Below are positions 38,301-46,541 of a stretch of DNA of 64,000 nt, piece by piece. Position 1 is the stretch's first letter. Each line of letters opens with the position of its first letter. Both the position numbers and the translations under genes were made by a program. Below the pieces are notes generated by a model. It saw nothing but the letters and a program-made list of their open reading frames with translations. It was not told where the DNA came from and did no database searches. Source of the stretch: Ignavibacteria bacterium (GTDB lineage Bacteria; Bacteroidota; Ignavibacteria; Kapaibacteriales; Kapaibacteriaceae); assembly GCA_015709655.1 (NCBI GenBank), contig CP054181.1:2042207-2106206 (forward strand), written 5' to 3'.

Positions 38301-38395
38301 AGGCTGCCGCCGAACTACAGCGCAGGATCACCGAATTACAACAGAAGATGGGTATTAACCAGGCCTCTGTGCTGCCGTTCAGCATTTCGGAATAA
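35318..38395 (+). CDS. DUF2723-family polytopic glycosyltransferase (GT-C fold)
   Basis: A 1,025-residue membrane protein. The family (named protein O-mannosyl-transferase-like or glycosyltransferase 117) is common in Bacteroidota and is thought to move sugars from lipid carriers to exported proteins. The N-terminal helix is followed by PFWDCGEFTAAA with the acidic pair Asp36/Glu39 of GT-C enzymes, then HPPGAPLF. About 10-12 membrane helices occupy residues 8-590. PRERDYFYVASFF is a family signature. The C-terminal 400 residues are soluble and include FTNGDNDTFPVWYLQ and a helical, TPR-like end. The ATG at 35318 starts the first helix; the longer frame to 35105 only translates repeats. It may glycosylate the surface proteins encoded nearby; that is inference. 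Confidence 0.88.
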   Translation: MQNNSRMLHYVFAALVFVVSFTTYTLTVQPTVPFWDCGEFTAAAVQQQVPHPPGAPLFLMVGKLFNLIPIGDEGWRVNMLSVVASALTVLLLYLITVKVIRHFFLEPLDTFGNQLLVLGSGAMAALAYTFTDTFWFNAVESEVYASSSLFVALIVWLMMIWSERADDPGNEKYLLLIAYLIGLSVGVHLLSILAIFSLVLLIYLRKYKWSVKGLVLTGLVGVAAFVIVYYFVIMRFPAFFAGTFPFFRTEAREFPISDNALMPVVGLLLIAGTAWLAWWGHRRNKGMVSLSATSILLILLGYSTYAHIMIRANSNPPMNENNPKDFSGLVSYLGREQYGEAPMWPRRYQTDPRFRKAYLEAGKWNEIATKVVTRKDGTRMRMPDYSKTKVNTAGELKYMWDYQAYHMYWRYFLWNFSGRVSDRQDAPAYIPLATSASTVEYWTHKTGFGQDWPVNLWALPLLIGLYGLIVHFKRDPRMASIFLVLFLMTGILAALQQNQQNPQPRERDYFYVASFFVWAMWIGIGTFGLLSEVRKNVALQGGVFAVLLAVLPLNMAWQEWHVHSRAGNYMAFDYAYNILQSADKDAIIFTNGDNDTFPVWYLQDVAGVRQDVRIVNLSLGQTTWYVDQLKNQTPHGTKKIPLSFSDESLRVSEEDPKALGMEFGYEQVVEVPVKPEILAQYTKDPSVINAGVMRWTFRGSRRQQDDQGRMMYFIGVQHKLVRDIIEQTKFERPVYFSTSVGSPEWADEFVGLGDFLRLEGMCLRVCPVPQRSSVGEGVSRERMEAAIMKTLDGDEYFKEPHQGLKFRNLGGGPTYYDDVHRGYVLNYRNVFYKYATYLLYDEQDTLRAGQVLKAMNQKLSLDRFPMGVAFELQMAKFAELCNDTSEARALATRALTSARVLLDKPMLIAVEPQADKDMQPGRYAAEACMVLRQWSEAKNYYNQLATTTRQPVFAYLADDVEVSRLEKSGDLKGALAAAQALQSKYPMNADQGMQQAAAELQRRITELQQKMGINQASVLPFSISE

Positions 38396-38419
38396 CCAAG
38401 GAAACAACAACAGGAAATC

Positions 38420-38449
38420 GGGAGGTGCAACCGTAAGGGGGCACCTCCC
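38420..38449 (+). terminator. hairpin between the DUF2723 and rhomboid genes
   Basis: GGGAGGTGC (38420-38428) pairs perfectly with GCACCTCCC (38441-38449), 25 bases after the stop. The T tract is poor (ATTGTG), so termination may be partial. The loop contains CCGTAAGGGG, a trace of the GTAGGGGC repeat. Confidence 0.5.
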
Positions 38450-38494
38450 ATTGTGTACCGGAAGCACGGCAGGGCGGGGTGGTTATTATTGCAC

Positions 38495-39160
38495 ATGAAT
38501 GAGTTGTTCCAAGCGGCGCCATTTACGGTGCTCACTATTGCGGCTACGTCTATTGTAACAGCAATGGCATTCCGTAACTACGCTGTGCTTGAGCGCCTGC
38601 TGCTCAGTACATCTGCAATCCTGAACGGCGAATGGTACCGACTGCTTTCATCGGCACTGGTACATGGCGGCTGGATGCATCTGCTGCTTAACATGTTTGT
38701 GCTATGGTCATTTGGCAGCTTCCTTGAAACGATGATCGGTACCTGGCGCTTTGGAATGCTGTATGTAATCGGCGTGCTTGTGGCATCGTTTACATCGGTG
38801 GTGATGTATCGTAATCTTGCTGACTATCGTGCGGTGGGTGCCAGCGGTGGCGTAAGTGCCGTGATTGGCGCAGTAACTGTACTGTTTCCGACGCTTGGCA
38901 TGTATGTGTTTTTTATTCCGATCGCAATTCCGGCGTGGATAACGGCTGCCGCCTTCATGGCTTATAGCGTGATTGGTGCGCAAAAGATGCAGGGCAGCAT
39001 TGGTCATGCGGCACACCTTGGCGGAACCGTGTTCGGCATGGGCTTCGCTGTCGCGTTCTATCCGCATGTTTTTGTGCAGCAGTGGGTTTACTTTCTTCCG
39101 ATGGTAGCCGCCGTTGGCATAGCGTACCTGTATGTGCGCCGACAAACCATCGGTCGGTAG
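38495..39160 (+). CDS. rhomboid-family intramembrane serine protease
   Basis: A 221-residue membrane protein with six or seven helices. The catalytic Ser117 is in GASGG (residues 115-119), and the partner His174 is in GHAAHLGG. The oxyanion/structural motif HGGWMHLLLNM (His62, Asn66) is also present. Rhomboids cut membrane proteins within or next to their helices. The first ATG giving a proper helix is 38495; the upstream extension would be hydrophilic and overlaps the hairpin. It converges with the T9SS gene at 39277. Confidence 0.92.
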   Translation: MNELFQAAPFTVLTIAATSIVTAMAFRNYAVLERLLLSTSAILNGEWYRLLSSALVHGGWMHLLLNMFVLWSFGSFLETMIGTWRFGMLYVIGVLVASFTSVVMYRNLADYRAVGASGGVSAVIGAVTVLFPTLGMYVFFIPIAIPAWITAAAFMAYSVIGAQKMQGSIGHAAHLGGTVFGMGFAVAFYPHVFVQQWVYFLPMVAAVGIAYLYVRRQTIGR

Positions 39161-39218
39161 ATACATTGTGATGCTTGTTGCACACGCAGGTTGCCGATGT
39201 AAACGCACGGCAACGTCA

Positions 39219-39253
39219 CAAAAAAAAGCGTACGGGCAATTGCCCGCACGCTT
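39219..39253 (-). terminator. terminator of the 39277-42399 gene
   Basis: On the minus strand a long stem (AAGCGT / ACGCTT with CGGGCA / TTGCCCG, one A-C mismatch, 39226-39253) is followed by a T8-9 tract (39227-39219). It lies just beyond the minus-strand stop at 39277 and may also serve the converging rhomboid gene, though without a T tract in that direction. Confidence 0.8.
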
Positions 39254-39276
39254 AGTGATCAGGGAAAGCTGCGTGC

Positions 39277-42200
39277 TTAGCGGATAACGATCAGCGGAGT
39301 GGTAAGGGTCTGCGACATGCCGGTAAGGACCAGCGTGTACGAACCAGCGGGCAGCGATGCCACAGGGATGTGAATCAGTTGCGGGGTACCGGCTGCAGGG
39401 ACGGGAATCTGTAACAGACAGGTACCCTGAAGCGTGTACACTGAAAGCCGGGCCGCCTGCGCAAGAGCCGGAACTTCGGCAACACCGGCATTACCCACCG
39501 GCATCGGACGTACGGTAAGGACGCTGCCTGCAGGCCATGCTTCGGCAACATGGTCAATAACTTTTTTCTCGATCACGATAACGGCAGCATCCGTTGTTAC
39601 CTCGCCGCAGTCCGACGTGATGGTACACGTGTACGAGCCTGACTGTTCCGGTGTTGATTCCGAGATAATGATCACCGGTTCGGTGAGGTTGGCTTGCGGT
39701 TGGCCATCCTTATACCACTGGTACGTAAGGTTAGAGCCCCTTGCCATAACTGACAACTCAAAGGGTTGTCCTTCCGTAACGGTTGCCGACTTCGGCTGTG
39801 CGTCGATAACCGGTTTGTCAAGCATTTCTACAACGGCAGGATCGGATGTGAGCGACGAGCACCCGTTAATGACAAGCACATCGTAGGTTCCGCTATTCTG
39901 AGCTTCCATTGTTGGGATTACGTAGGTGGCGCCGGTGGCTCCAATAATGGGTTGCTTGTTCTTGCGCCACTGGTACTGCACGTTATCACCAAGCGATTCT
40001 GTTTGCAGTAACACCTTTGCACCCGGACACGGATATGAGCTCTGAGGCTGCGATACAATTCGGGCAGGCTGTTGGTATGGCAGTGATTCGACCGTTTCTA
40101 CAGAGTGACCGCGGGCACTGCGTACACGGAACTTACAGAGTGCTGATGCCGGCAGATTATCGGGGACCTTGTAGGTGAATGACGTTCCGATGACCTCTGA
40201 ACCGATTACTGACCATGTTAAGCCCGCATCGGTGCTCATACTAACTTCCATTGGCAATGTGGGATCCAGACTTTCAGTAATCCATTTCACCGTAATCGGA
40301 TTCCCGGCGCATACAACATCATTACCATCCGGACTAACGTAGTTCAGAACACCAAACGCCCACTTTGCCGCAAAGATATTGGACGGATCGGTTCCGGGGC
40401 TTCGCGGGAGCAGATTACCGGCAATGGTAATATCGCCATACCCGTCCACGCTAACTCCTGTTGGCACCGTTAAGCCCTGAATATCGTTGATTCCGGTGAT
40501 GAACGAGGTTTCGCTGGTAGAAAGAATTGCGGCAAATCCGCCGGGTTTTCCTGATGGTACCACAGCACCCGGACCGAACGGTTCCAAATTATTTGATTCG
40601 GTATAGCCGACAACCGCGCCAATCGCTCCATTTACGCGGGCACATGCCGTTGGATAATCGTTATTGCTACCGCCAAGATAGGCAGAACCGGAAACTCTGA
40701 ATCCGTCTGCCGAGATCACAGCCACAAACACATCAATTTTGCCGGTGTACGGGTGCTTGGGGCTCTGCTGCGGCAGTCCAGGTGAATCGCTGGTGCCAAC
40801 GATGTACACGCCAACCTCAGAATCAGCATAGAGCGAAACACCCTCGTCAGCACCGGGACTTCCGTAGTATCCCAAATATTCCATGAGGCCGGAGAAATTA
40901 AATTTAGCAACCATCACGTCACTATTCCCGCCAATCGCAACCGGACCAAAGCAGTCACGTCCGACCTCGACCCAGATTTCTTCACCGTTATCGTCATATT
41001 CACCCTGCCATATCAGTTGCTTTCGTGGATAGGTAGGCAGGTTCGCTGATTTTGTAGTACCGCAGGCGTAGATGCCGTCAAACCGGTCCAGCGCCACCTT
41101 CGAGAAAGAGTCATCGGCGGTACCACCTACGTAGGTAAACCACTCAGAGTACAGCAAGCTGCTGTTCAGAACGTACACAAAACCGTCTGTACCGCCTGAG
41201 TTGGAATCCACAAGCACCTTGGCAGCCGTGAGCCCCTGTGTTGATGTTGTTGTGCCTACAACCACAATATGGCCCATTGACGAAACAGTAATGCCGGTGG
41301 CAACATCGTTACCGTTTCCGGGCAGATACATACCAAGTTTCTGTTGCGAAAGGTCAGCCGAAAAGCCGGCGATAAAGCCATCCACATCCTTGCCACGAAG
41401 CTGACCTACGGGTGTTCCGGCAAGCGGGAAGGTTTGCGATGTTGTGGCCCCGGTAACATAGATACTTCCATCCTTGCGGATGGCAATATCATTTATTTTA
41501 TCACTTTTGTCGCCAACAAGAAACGCAATATGGGTAAGTGTGCGCAAATCAGGAGAGAGGATGGCAATAAAACCATCTTCGGCGGCAGCATTGCTGCGGT
41601 CAGCAGTAACGCCTTGGGGTAAACCGCTGAAGGAGGTCGATGTGGTCCACCCCGCAATAGCAAGCGAGCCGTCGGGCATCCGTGCCGATCCGGTAACCTG
41701 CTCGGTGGCATTGCCGGCAATGCCGGTAATAATTACCAGCGGGTCAATGGTTAGCGCCTTGGCAGGGGAGCGTCCGGACACCGAATAACCAAATGTATTC
41801 CCATTGACCTTTGTGGTGGTGGGCAGCAGGGTGTTGTGTCCGCTATGGAACGATGCAACACCCTGCATTGCCACACTCCCGTTTGGTGTGTGCGTAGTGG
41901 TGACGGTTCCGTGTACTCCCAGCGTACCGGAGCCGGTAACGGAAAAGAAGGGTACGGGCGGCGTGATGCCGGCCTGTGCGTGAATATTGTACCGGATGGT
42001 GCCGGCATCCCAGACATATTCGATACTGATGCCGGGCAATACGTTGGTAATGGTTACTGATTCGGCAGTGTGCAGTCTGCCGTTCATGCCGTTGCCAAAA
42101 ACAGATACGGTGGGACCCTGAGGGTTCTGTTTTTCAATAACGCTGGCAGAGCCCCTTGAGCCAATCACGGTGTAAGTAACGGGCGAGGAAATAGCCACGC

Positions 42201-42399
42201 CATCGGTACCGGGTGTCCGCACGTCAACCGTCAGTCCGGTTGGAGTAATCCAAACCATACCATTCGGTACCATGGCACCATACAAAACCGATGCTGGCCA
42301 CTGCCCGCTGTTCCTGATAAAAACCTCTGCTCTTGGTACTGCAGCAGCCTGGATGACGCCAATGGTGAACAGTAAACCAAGTAGTTGTAGTCGTTTCAT
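39277..42399 (-). CDS. T9SS cargo protein with beta-propeller-like repeats and Ig-like domains (paralog 1)
   Basis: A 1,040-residue secreted protein. Signal peptide residues 1-21. The N-terminal domain (VFIRNSGQWPASVLYGAMVPNGMVWIT...VLPGISIEYVWDAGTIRYNIHA) is the module often found before SBBP repeats. Residues 215-640 hold repeats of the type DIAIRKDGSIYVTGATTSQTFP...DGFIAGFS, likely a beta-propeller. A fibronectin-like part follows (VKWITESLDPTLPMEVSMSTDAGLTWS). Then come two Ig-like domains (VQYQWRKNKQPIIGATGATYVI; LTYQWYKDGQPQ) and a type-A sorting domain (SLPAGSYTLVLTGMSQ, final PLIVIR). The ATG at 42399 is preferred to the GTG two codons upstream. It is the first of three tandem paralogs. 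Confidence 0.88.
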   Translation of the reverse strand: MKRLQLLGLLFTIGVIQAAAVPRAEVFIRNSGQWPASVLYGAMVPNGMVWITPTGLTVDVRTPGTDGVAISSPVTYTVIGSRGSASVIEKQNPQGPTVSVFGNGMNGRLHTAESVTITNVLPGISIEYVWDAGTIRYNIHAQAGITPPVPFFSVTGSGTLGVHGTVTTTHTPNGSVAMQGVASFHSGHNTLLPTTTKVNGNTFGYSVSGRSPAKALTIDPLVIITGIAGNATEQVTGSARMPDGSLAIAGWTTSTSFSGLPQGVTADRSNAAAEDGFIAILSPDLRTLTHIAFLVGDKSDKINDIAIRKDGSIYVTGATTSQTFPLAGTPVGQLRGKDVDGFIAGFSADLSQQKLGMYLPGNGNDVATGITVSSMGHIVVVGTTTSTQGLTAAKVLVDSNSGGTDGFVYVLNSSLLYSEWFTYVGGTADDSFSKVALDRFDGIYACGTTKSANLPTYPRKQLIWQGEYDDNGEEIWVEVGRDCFGPVAIGGNSDVMVAKFNFSGLMEYLGYYGSPGADEGVSLYADSEVGVYIVGTSDSPGLPQQSPKHPYTGKIDVFVAVISADGFRVSGSAYLGGSNNDYPTACARVNGAIGAVVGYTESNNLEPFGPGAVVPSGKPGGFAAILSTSETSFITGINDIQGLTVPTGVSVDGYGDITIAGNLLPRSPGTDPSNIFAAKWAFGVLNYVSPDGNDVVCAGNPITVKWITESLDPTLPMEVSMSTDAGLTWSVIGSEVIGTSFTYKVPDNLPASALCKFRVRSARGHSVETVESLPYQQPARIVSQPQSSYPCPGAKVLLQTESLGDNVQYQWRKNKQPIIGATGATYVIPTMEAQNSGTYDVLVINGCSSLTSDPAVVEMLDKPVIDAQPKSATVTEGQPFELSVMARGSNLTYQWYKDGQPQANLTEPVIIISESTPEQSGSYTCTITSDCGEVTTDAAVIVIEKKVIDHVAEAWPAGSVLTVRPMPVGNAGVAEVPALAQAARLSVYTLQGTCLLQIPVPAAGTPQLIHIPVASLPAGSYTLVLTGMSQTLTTPLIVIR

Positions 42400-42587
42400 G
42401 TACACGTTCCCAAATAATGTGATATGCTTCTGTAAACCGGTAACAACATCGTGACAGGATGCACGACATCTGATTACGAGTCATAACTCCGTTATGCCTA
42501 ATTGGGTTACAGCACTGGGGACATTTTACGAAAAAACTCTGCTATAGCTGTGTATCAGGTTGTGGGTACCATGCCGGACATAAAGAG

Positions 42588-42619
42588 AAAGGGGCTTAGG
42601 CCGAAACCCAAGCCCCTTT
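42588..42619 (-). terminator. terminator of the 42645-45758 gene
   Basis: AAAGGGGCTT (42588-42597) pairs with AAGCCCCTTT (42610-42619), extended by two more G-C pairs. On the minus strand it lies just after the stop at 42645 and is followed by TCTCTTTA. Both arms contain the over-represented AAGGGGCT octamer. Confidence 0.75.
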
Positions 42620-42644
42620 GCAAAGGGTTACAATTCAACAACAG

Positions 42645-45600
42645 TTAGCGAACCACAACCATGGTGGCAGTGCGCATAATGGCTGCGCCCTGCAGGACAA
42701 GGGTGTAGTTGCCGGCCGGCAGCGTTGCCGTTGCAATGGCCACAGTTTGCGTATTATTCATAGGTGTAAGGTGAATGCGCATCACCTCTGCACCCATCAT
42801 GTTGTACACCACGAGATCGGCCGGCTGTAAAAGTGCAGGCACGTGAACGTAACCGCTCTCCGCTACCGGGCTTGGACGGATGCTAAGCGTGCTGCCGTCA
42901 GCAAGCTGTTCACTCACGCCAACAGATGTATCGATTGTTACGGTGGCAGGATTGCTGGTTGTGGTGCCGCATGACGATGTAATCGTACACGTATAGCTTC
43001 CGGCGTCATCGGCAGTTGTTGATGCGATAGTGTAGGTTGCTTCGGTTGCACCTTCGATCTCGGTACCATTCTTCTTCCACTGGAAGGTGTAACCCGTACC
43101 GCTCAGGCCCACGCTGAGCACCACTGTTGAATTAAGGCCAACGGTAGCGGACTGCGGTTGTTGATCAATCACCGGCTCGTTGGCAATTGTAACTTTTGCA
43201 ACCTGGCTGGCGGTGGTTCCACATTCGTTGGTGAGCTGCACATCGTACGAACCGTTATCGTTGGCAGACACTGCTTGCAGTGTAAGCGTGGCTGACGTGG
43301 CTCCGGAAATCGGCTGTGTGTTTTTACGCCATTGGTACGTGACATTATTACCCGTGTTTTGTACTGCAAGGGAGATTTGGTCACCCGGGCATCCCGACTT
43401 ACCTGCCGGCTGGGTTGTGATAACCGGTGGTATGGTTACTGTCAGCGGGTCGGTAGTTGAAGCGGTATGACCGCGCTCGGTCCGAACCCTAAACCTACAT
43501 ACGGAATTTTCCGGAATGGTAGGCGGAATGGTATAGTTGAAATTTTTACCTTTCAGTTTAGTGCCAACCTCAGTCCATGTGGTCCCGTTGTCAGTACTGA
43601 AATCCACAAACACATTAACCTGCGGGTCCAGGTCCTGGGTAACCCAGCGAACAGTTACCTGCTGTCCGGCGCAAATTGCTTCCTTGGAGGTTGGTCCCTG
43701 GTAAGTTAGCTGACCAAAGGCCCACTTAGCACCAAACACCTCGGTCGTGGTTTCAGAATTGGGGTCAATGATATTGCCTGCAAACTCAATGTCGCCCACG
43801 GCGTCAACAATTAGTCCGGTTGGCTGCATCTGTTTGTTTGGTACAGCCAGTGTAGAGCTGTATTTGAGGAGGCTGGCCGAGAGGATACGAACAAAGCCCA
43901 TTGTCTGCCCCGTGGGGTTGCCGGTAGCACCGGAACCGGTAGCAGTGAAATCGGGTGATGATGTTGTGCCAATAACGGCGCCGATGGTTCCGTTGGTTTG
44001 TACGCATGCGGTTACAAGCTCGTCACCGGAACCGCTGATGAATGCTGATCCGTTAACGCGCAGTCCGTCAGACGATATGAGCGCCACAAATCCGTCCCAT
44101 CCGGCACCGTATGCGGTGGTTGGATCCTGGAAGGGGAGTGTGGGCGACTTTGTTCTACCAACAATGTAAACACCAACGTCGGCGTCGCTAAATAAATCTA
44201 CTGCTTCGTCGGCTCCACTACCGCCAAAATACCCGGAGAACTGCAGTTCACCGGCGGCGGAGAGGCGAGCCACGAGTGCATCTGATTTCCCTCCGTATGG
44301 TTCCGGGCCAAAACAGTCCTTGCCTTGATCCATCATGGCCGGCTCAATTCCGCCTCCTTTGCCATCATCGCCACCATCGTCAACTTTTTTAGGGAAGGTG
44401 GGGAAGTCGAGAGAAGTAGTTGTCCCGCAGACAGCTATGGCATTGTATTTATCGATAGCAACGCGAGCGAACGAGTCGGTGCCGGTGCCGCCAAGCAGCG
44501 TAAACAAGTCGGCATACATGAGCGAGTGATTTACCACATAAATAAAGCCGTCAGTATCGCCCTTGTGTTCGGTATTCAGGTTTTTCTCGGCGCGAATGCC
44601 GCTGGTGGACGAGGTGGTGCCGCAAACAACAACATCGTCGAACGAATTAACGGTAACACCCGATGCAACATCATCGCCATTGCCGGGCAGGTACATACCA
44701 AGGATTTGCTTTGAGAGGTCGCCTTTGAAACCGGCAATAAAGCCGTCGGTCCCGGAGCCGTAGCTCTTGCCAACATTGATGGTTGAGACCGGGAGGTCGG
44801 CTGAATTTGTTGAGCCAACTACAAAGATGTCGCCCTTTGAGTTTACGGTTACATCCAGGATTTTGTCGGTTTTGGCACCGGTAAGGAAGGCTATGTGCTG
44901 AATAGTGTGTAGGTCCTTTGCAAGCACGATAATAAAGCCGTCTTCACCTGCACCGGTCCGCGTGCTGGGTATGCCGTCAGGCAGGCCGGTAAACGAGGTT
45001 GCCGATGTCCATCCGGCTACAACAATTCCACCGTTTGGCAGCCTGCGCATGCAGGTGATTTTGCTTTCAGCATTACCGGTAATGCCTGTTGCCTGGACGA
45101 TGGGATCTACCAGCAGGCTATTATTTACAATGCGCTGCGGCGTGGAAAAGCCAAAGGTGTTGCCCACAACACGAACCGATGTGGGTACCGGCTGCCTGGT
45201 ATCACCCTGGAACGAAGCCAGACTGGTCATGCTCACAGAGCCGTTGCCACCGGTGGTGGTAATCGAGCTGCCGTTGGAACGCACCGTTCCACCGGCTACA
45301 CTAAAGAGTGGGTTTGGCGGTGTAATGCCGGCTGCTGCATGCACATTGTACCGTACTGACCCGCCGTCCCAGAGGTACTCCACGTCAACCCCGGGCAGCA
45401 CGTTTTTCACAGTAACGGCACTTGCTGTATGCAGTTGGCCATTCATGGTTCCACCGTAAACCGATAGTGTGGGCTCAGCACCGGTCCGAAGTTCCTGAAC
45501 AGTGCTGGATCCGCGCGAACCAATTACGGAATAGGTGATTGCCGACGATGCGGTTTTGCCATTGGCATCGGGTGTGCGCACGTCAACCGTCATCCCCGTT

Positions 45601-45758
45601 GTTGTAATCCAAAACATGCCGTTCGGGATTACGGCTCCAAACAGAACAGATTCAGACCACTGTCCGCTGTTCTTAATAAAGACGTTGGCCTGTGGCAATG
45701 CAGTTAGATGCACCCCGGCACACAACGTAACCAGTAAAAATGTCATCACAGATCGCAT
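42645..45758 (-). CDS. T9SS cargo protein with beta-propeller-like repeats and Ig-like domains (paralog 2)
   Basis: A 1,037-residue close paralog of the 39277 gene with the same order: signal peptide (VTLCAGVHLTALPQ), NSGQWSESVLFGAVIPNGMFWIT module, SBBP-like repeats (VTVNSKGDIFVVGSTNSADLP, DGFIAGFKGDLSKQILGMYLPGNGDD), fibronectin-like part, two Ig-like domains (VTYQWRKNTQPISGATSATL; YTFQWKKNGTEIEGATEATY) and a type-A sorting domain (TLPAGNYTLVLQG, final MVVVR). An acidic/Gly insert (VDDGGDDGKGGGIEP) in the propeller may bind calcium. AAGGA lies seven bases before the ATG at 45758; the longer frame adds eight residues without support. The 190-base gap to the next minus gene upstream is featureless. 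Confidence 0.88.
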   Translation of the reverse strand: MRSVMTFLLVTLCAGVHLTALPQANVFIKNSGQWSESVLFGAVIPNGMFWITTTGMTVDVRTPDANGKTASSAITYSVIGSRGSSTVQELRTGAEPTLSVYGGTMNGQLHTASAVTVKNVLPGVDVEYLWDGGSVRYNVHAAAGITPPNPLFSVAGGTVRSNGSSITTTGGNGSVSMTSLASFQGDTRQPVPTSVRVVGNTFGFSTPQRIVNNSLLVDPIVQATGITGNAESKITCMRRLPNGGIVVAGWTSATSFTGLPDGIPSTRTGAGEDGFIIVLAKDLHTIQHIAFLTGAKTDKILDVTVNSKGDIFVVGSTNSADLPVSTINVGKSYGSGTDGFIAGFKGDLSKQILGMYLPGNGDDVASGVTVNSFDDVVVCGTTSSTSGIRAEKNLNTEHKGDTDGFIYVVNHSLMYADLFTLLGGTGTDSFARVAIDKYNAIAVCGTTTSLDFPTFPKKVDDGGDDGKGGGIEPAMMDQGKDCFGPEPYGGKSDALVARLSAAGELQFSGYFGGSGADEAVDLFSDADVGVYIVGRTKSPTLPFQDPTTAYGAGWDGFVALISSDGLRVNGSAFISGSGDELVTACVQTNGTIGAVIGTTSSPDFTATGSGATGNPTGQTMGFVRILSASLLKYSSTLAVPNKQMQPTGLIVDAVGDIEFAGNIIDPNSETTTEVFGAKWAFGQLTYQGPTSKEAICAGQQVTVRWVTQDLDPQVNVFVDFSTDNGTTWTEVGTKLKGKNFNYTIPPTIPENSVCRFRVRTERGHTASTTDPLTVTIPPVITTQPAGKSGCPGDQISLAVQNTGNNVTYQWRKNTQPISGATSATLTLQAVSANDNGSYDVQLTNECGTTASQVAKVTIANEPVIDQQPQSATVGLNSTVVLSVGLSGTGYTFQWKKNGTEIEGATEATYTIASTTADDAGSYTCTITSSCGTTTSNPATVTIDTSVGVSEQLADGSTLSIRPSPVAESGYVHVPALLQPADLVVYNMMGAEVMRIHLTPMNNTQTVAIATATLPAGNYTLVLQGAAIMRTATMVVVR

Positions 45759-45969
45759 GATGTCGTCCTTGGAATGTAACATGAGGTTAGAGATCGTAAC
45801 TAAACTGTCTTGCTGCAGGTTGCAGATGAACGATCAATAATATGACAAGGGTAAACGGAGTACCCGCTAATGCAGCTTTTCAGTATTCCAAAATAGGTAA
45901 AAAATCACATCATTGAACTCGCTCTGACCGTAATTTTTCGTAATTAAAGGTGAGGAATGCGTCAAGTTG

Positions 45970-46407
45970 TCATTTTCTGTTGTGTTCCTGATGGACCAAT
46001 GCCCACTGATGCAGCCATACAGCCGTTAGAAGCGCGGTGATAACCGTACCCAGGATTGCCGAGACGATGGTGGGCAGGCCAAACAAGGCATTCCACGAAA
46101 ACCATGCTCCGGCAAATACAGCGTTCAGGACCGCAAGTACACCGGTCGTCAGTGCAATTGCAGCTGCGGTAACCCAGGGTTGACCGCTCCGGAATCGCAA
46201 ATGTGCCACGGCGGATGCCAGTGACAAGATGACGGAGGCAATAAAAAAGCCGGGTATGGTGGTAAATGTTAAAAAGGGGACCAGAACCGATGTAACAAAG
46301 AGGATGGTTATGGTGACAAATACCGATTGTCGGAGAAATGCCAGGCGATAGGCTTTGGTTGAGAGTTGTCCGGCTGATGGGTTGGCGGTGTTCACCTTTT
46401 CTGTCAT
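45970..46407 (-). CDS. four-helix membrane protein, unknown
   Basis: A 145-residue protein with four predicted membrane helices (residues about 27-48, 53-70, 80-103, 112-135) and a polar N-terminus (MTEKVNTANPSAGQLSTKAYR). The ATG at 46407 is chosen because the longer frame to 46809 runs antisense to the known frame of the neighbouring T9SS gene and through its terminator. TATATTCG about 50 bases upstream is a poor promoter candidate. No family was recognised. Confidence 0.65.
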   Translation of the reverse strand: MTEKVNTANPSAGQLSTKAYRLAFLRQSVFVTITILFVTSVLVPFLTFTTIPGFFIASVILSLASAVAHLRFRSGQPWVTAAAIALTTGVLAVLNAVFAGAWFSWNALFGLPTIVSAILGTVITALLTAVWLHQWALVHQEHNRK

Positions 46408-46473
46408 GTACTGTGTCTTCCGTTTGTGGTACTGTAAACGAATATACTGAAGCGCAGGGGATCCGGTACCGTC

Positions 46474-46504
46474 ATAAAAAAAGGCTCCCGCCGGACGGGA
46501 GCCT
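46474..46504 (-). terminator. terminator of the 46542-49112 gene
   Basis: GGCTCCCG (46483-46490) pairs with CGGGAGCC (46496-46503) around a five-base loop; on the minus strand a T7 tract follows. It separates the T9SS gene from the membrane-protein gene downstream. Confidence 0.85.
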
Positions 46505-46541
46505 GATGCACTGTTCATTGACACGTTGAAACCGTAGGGGG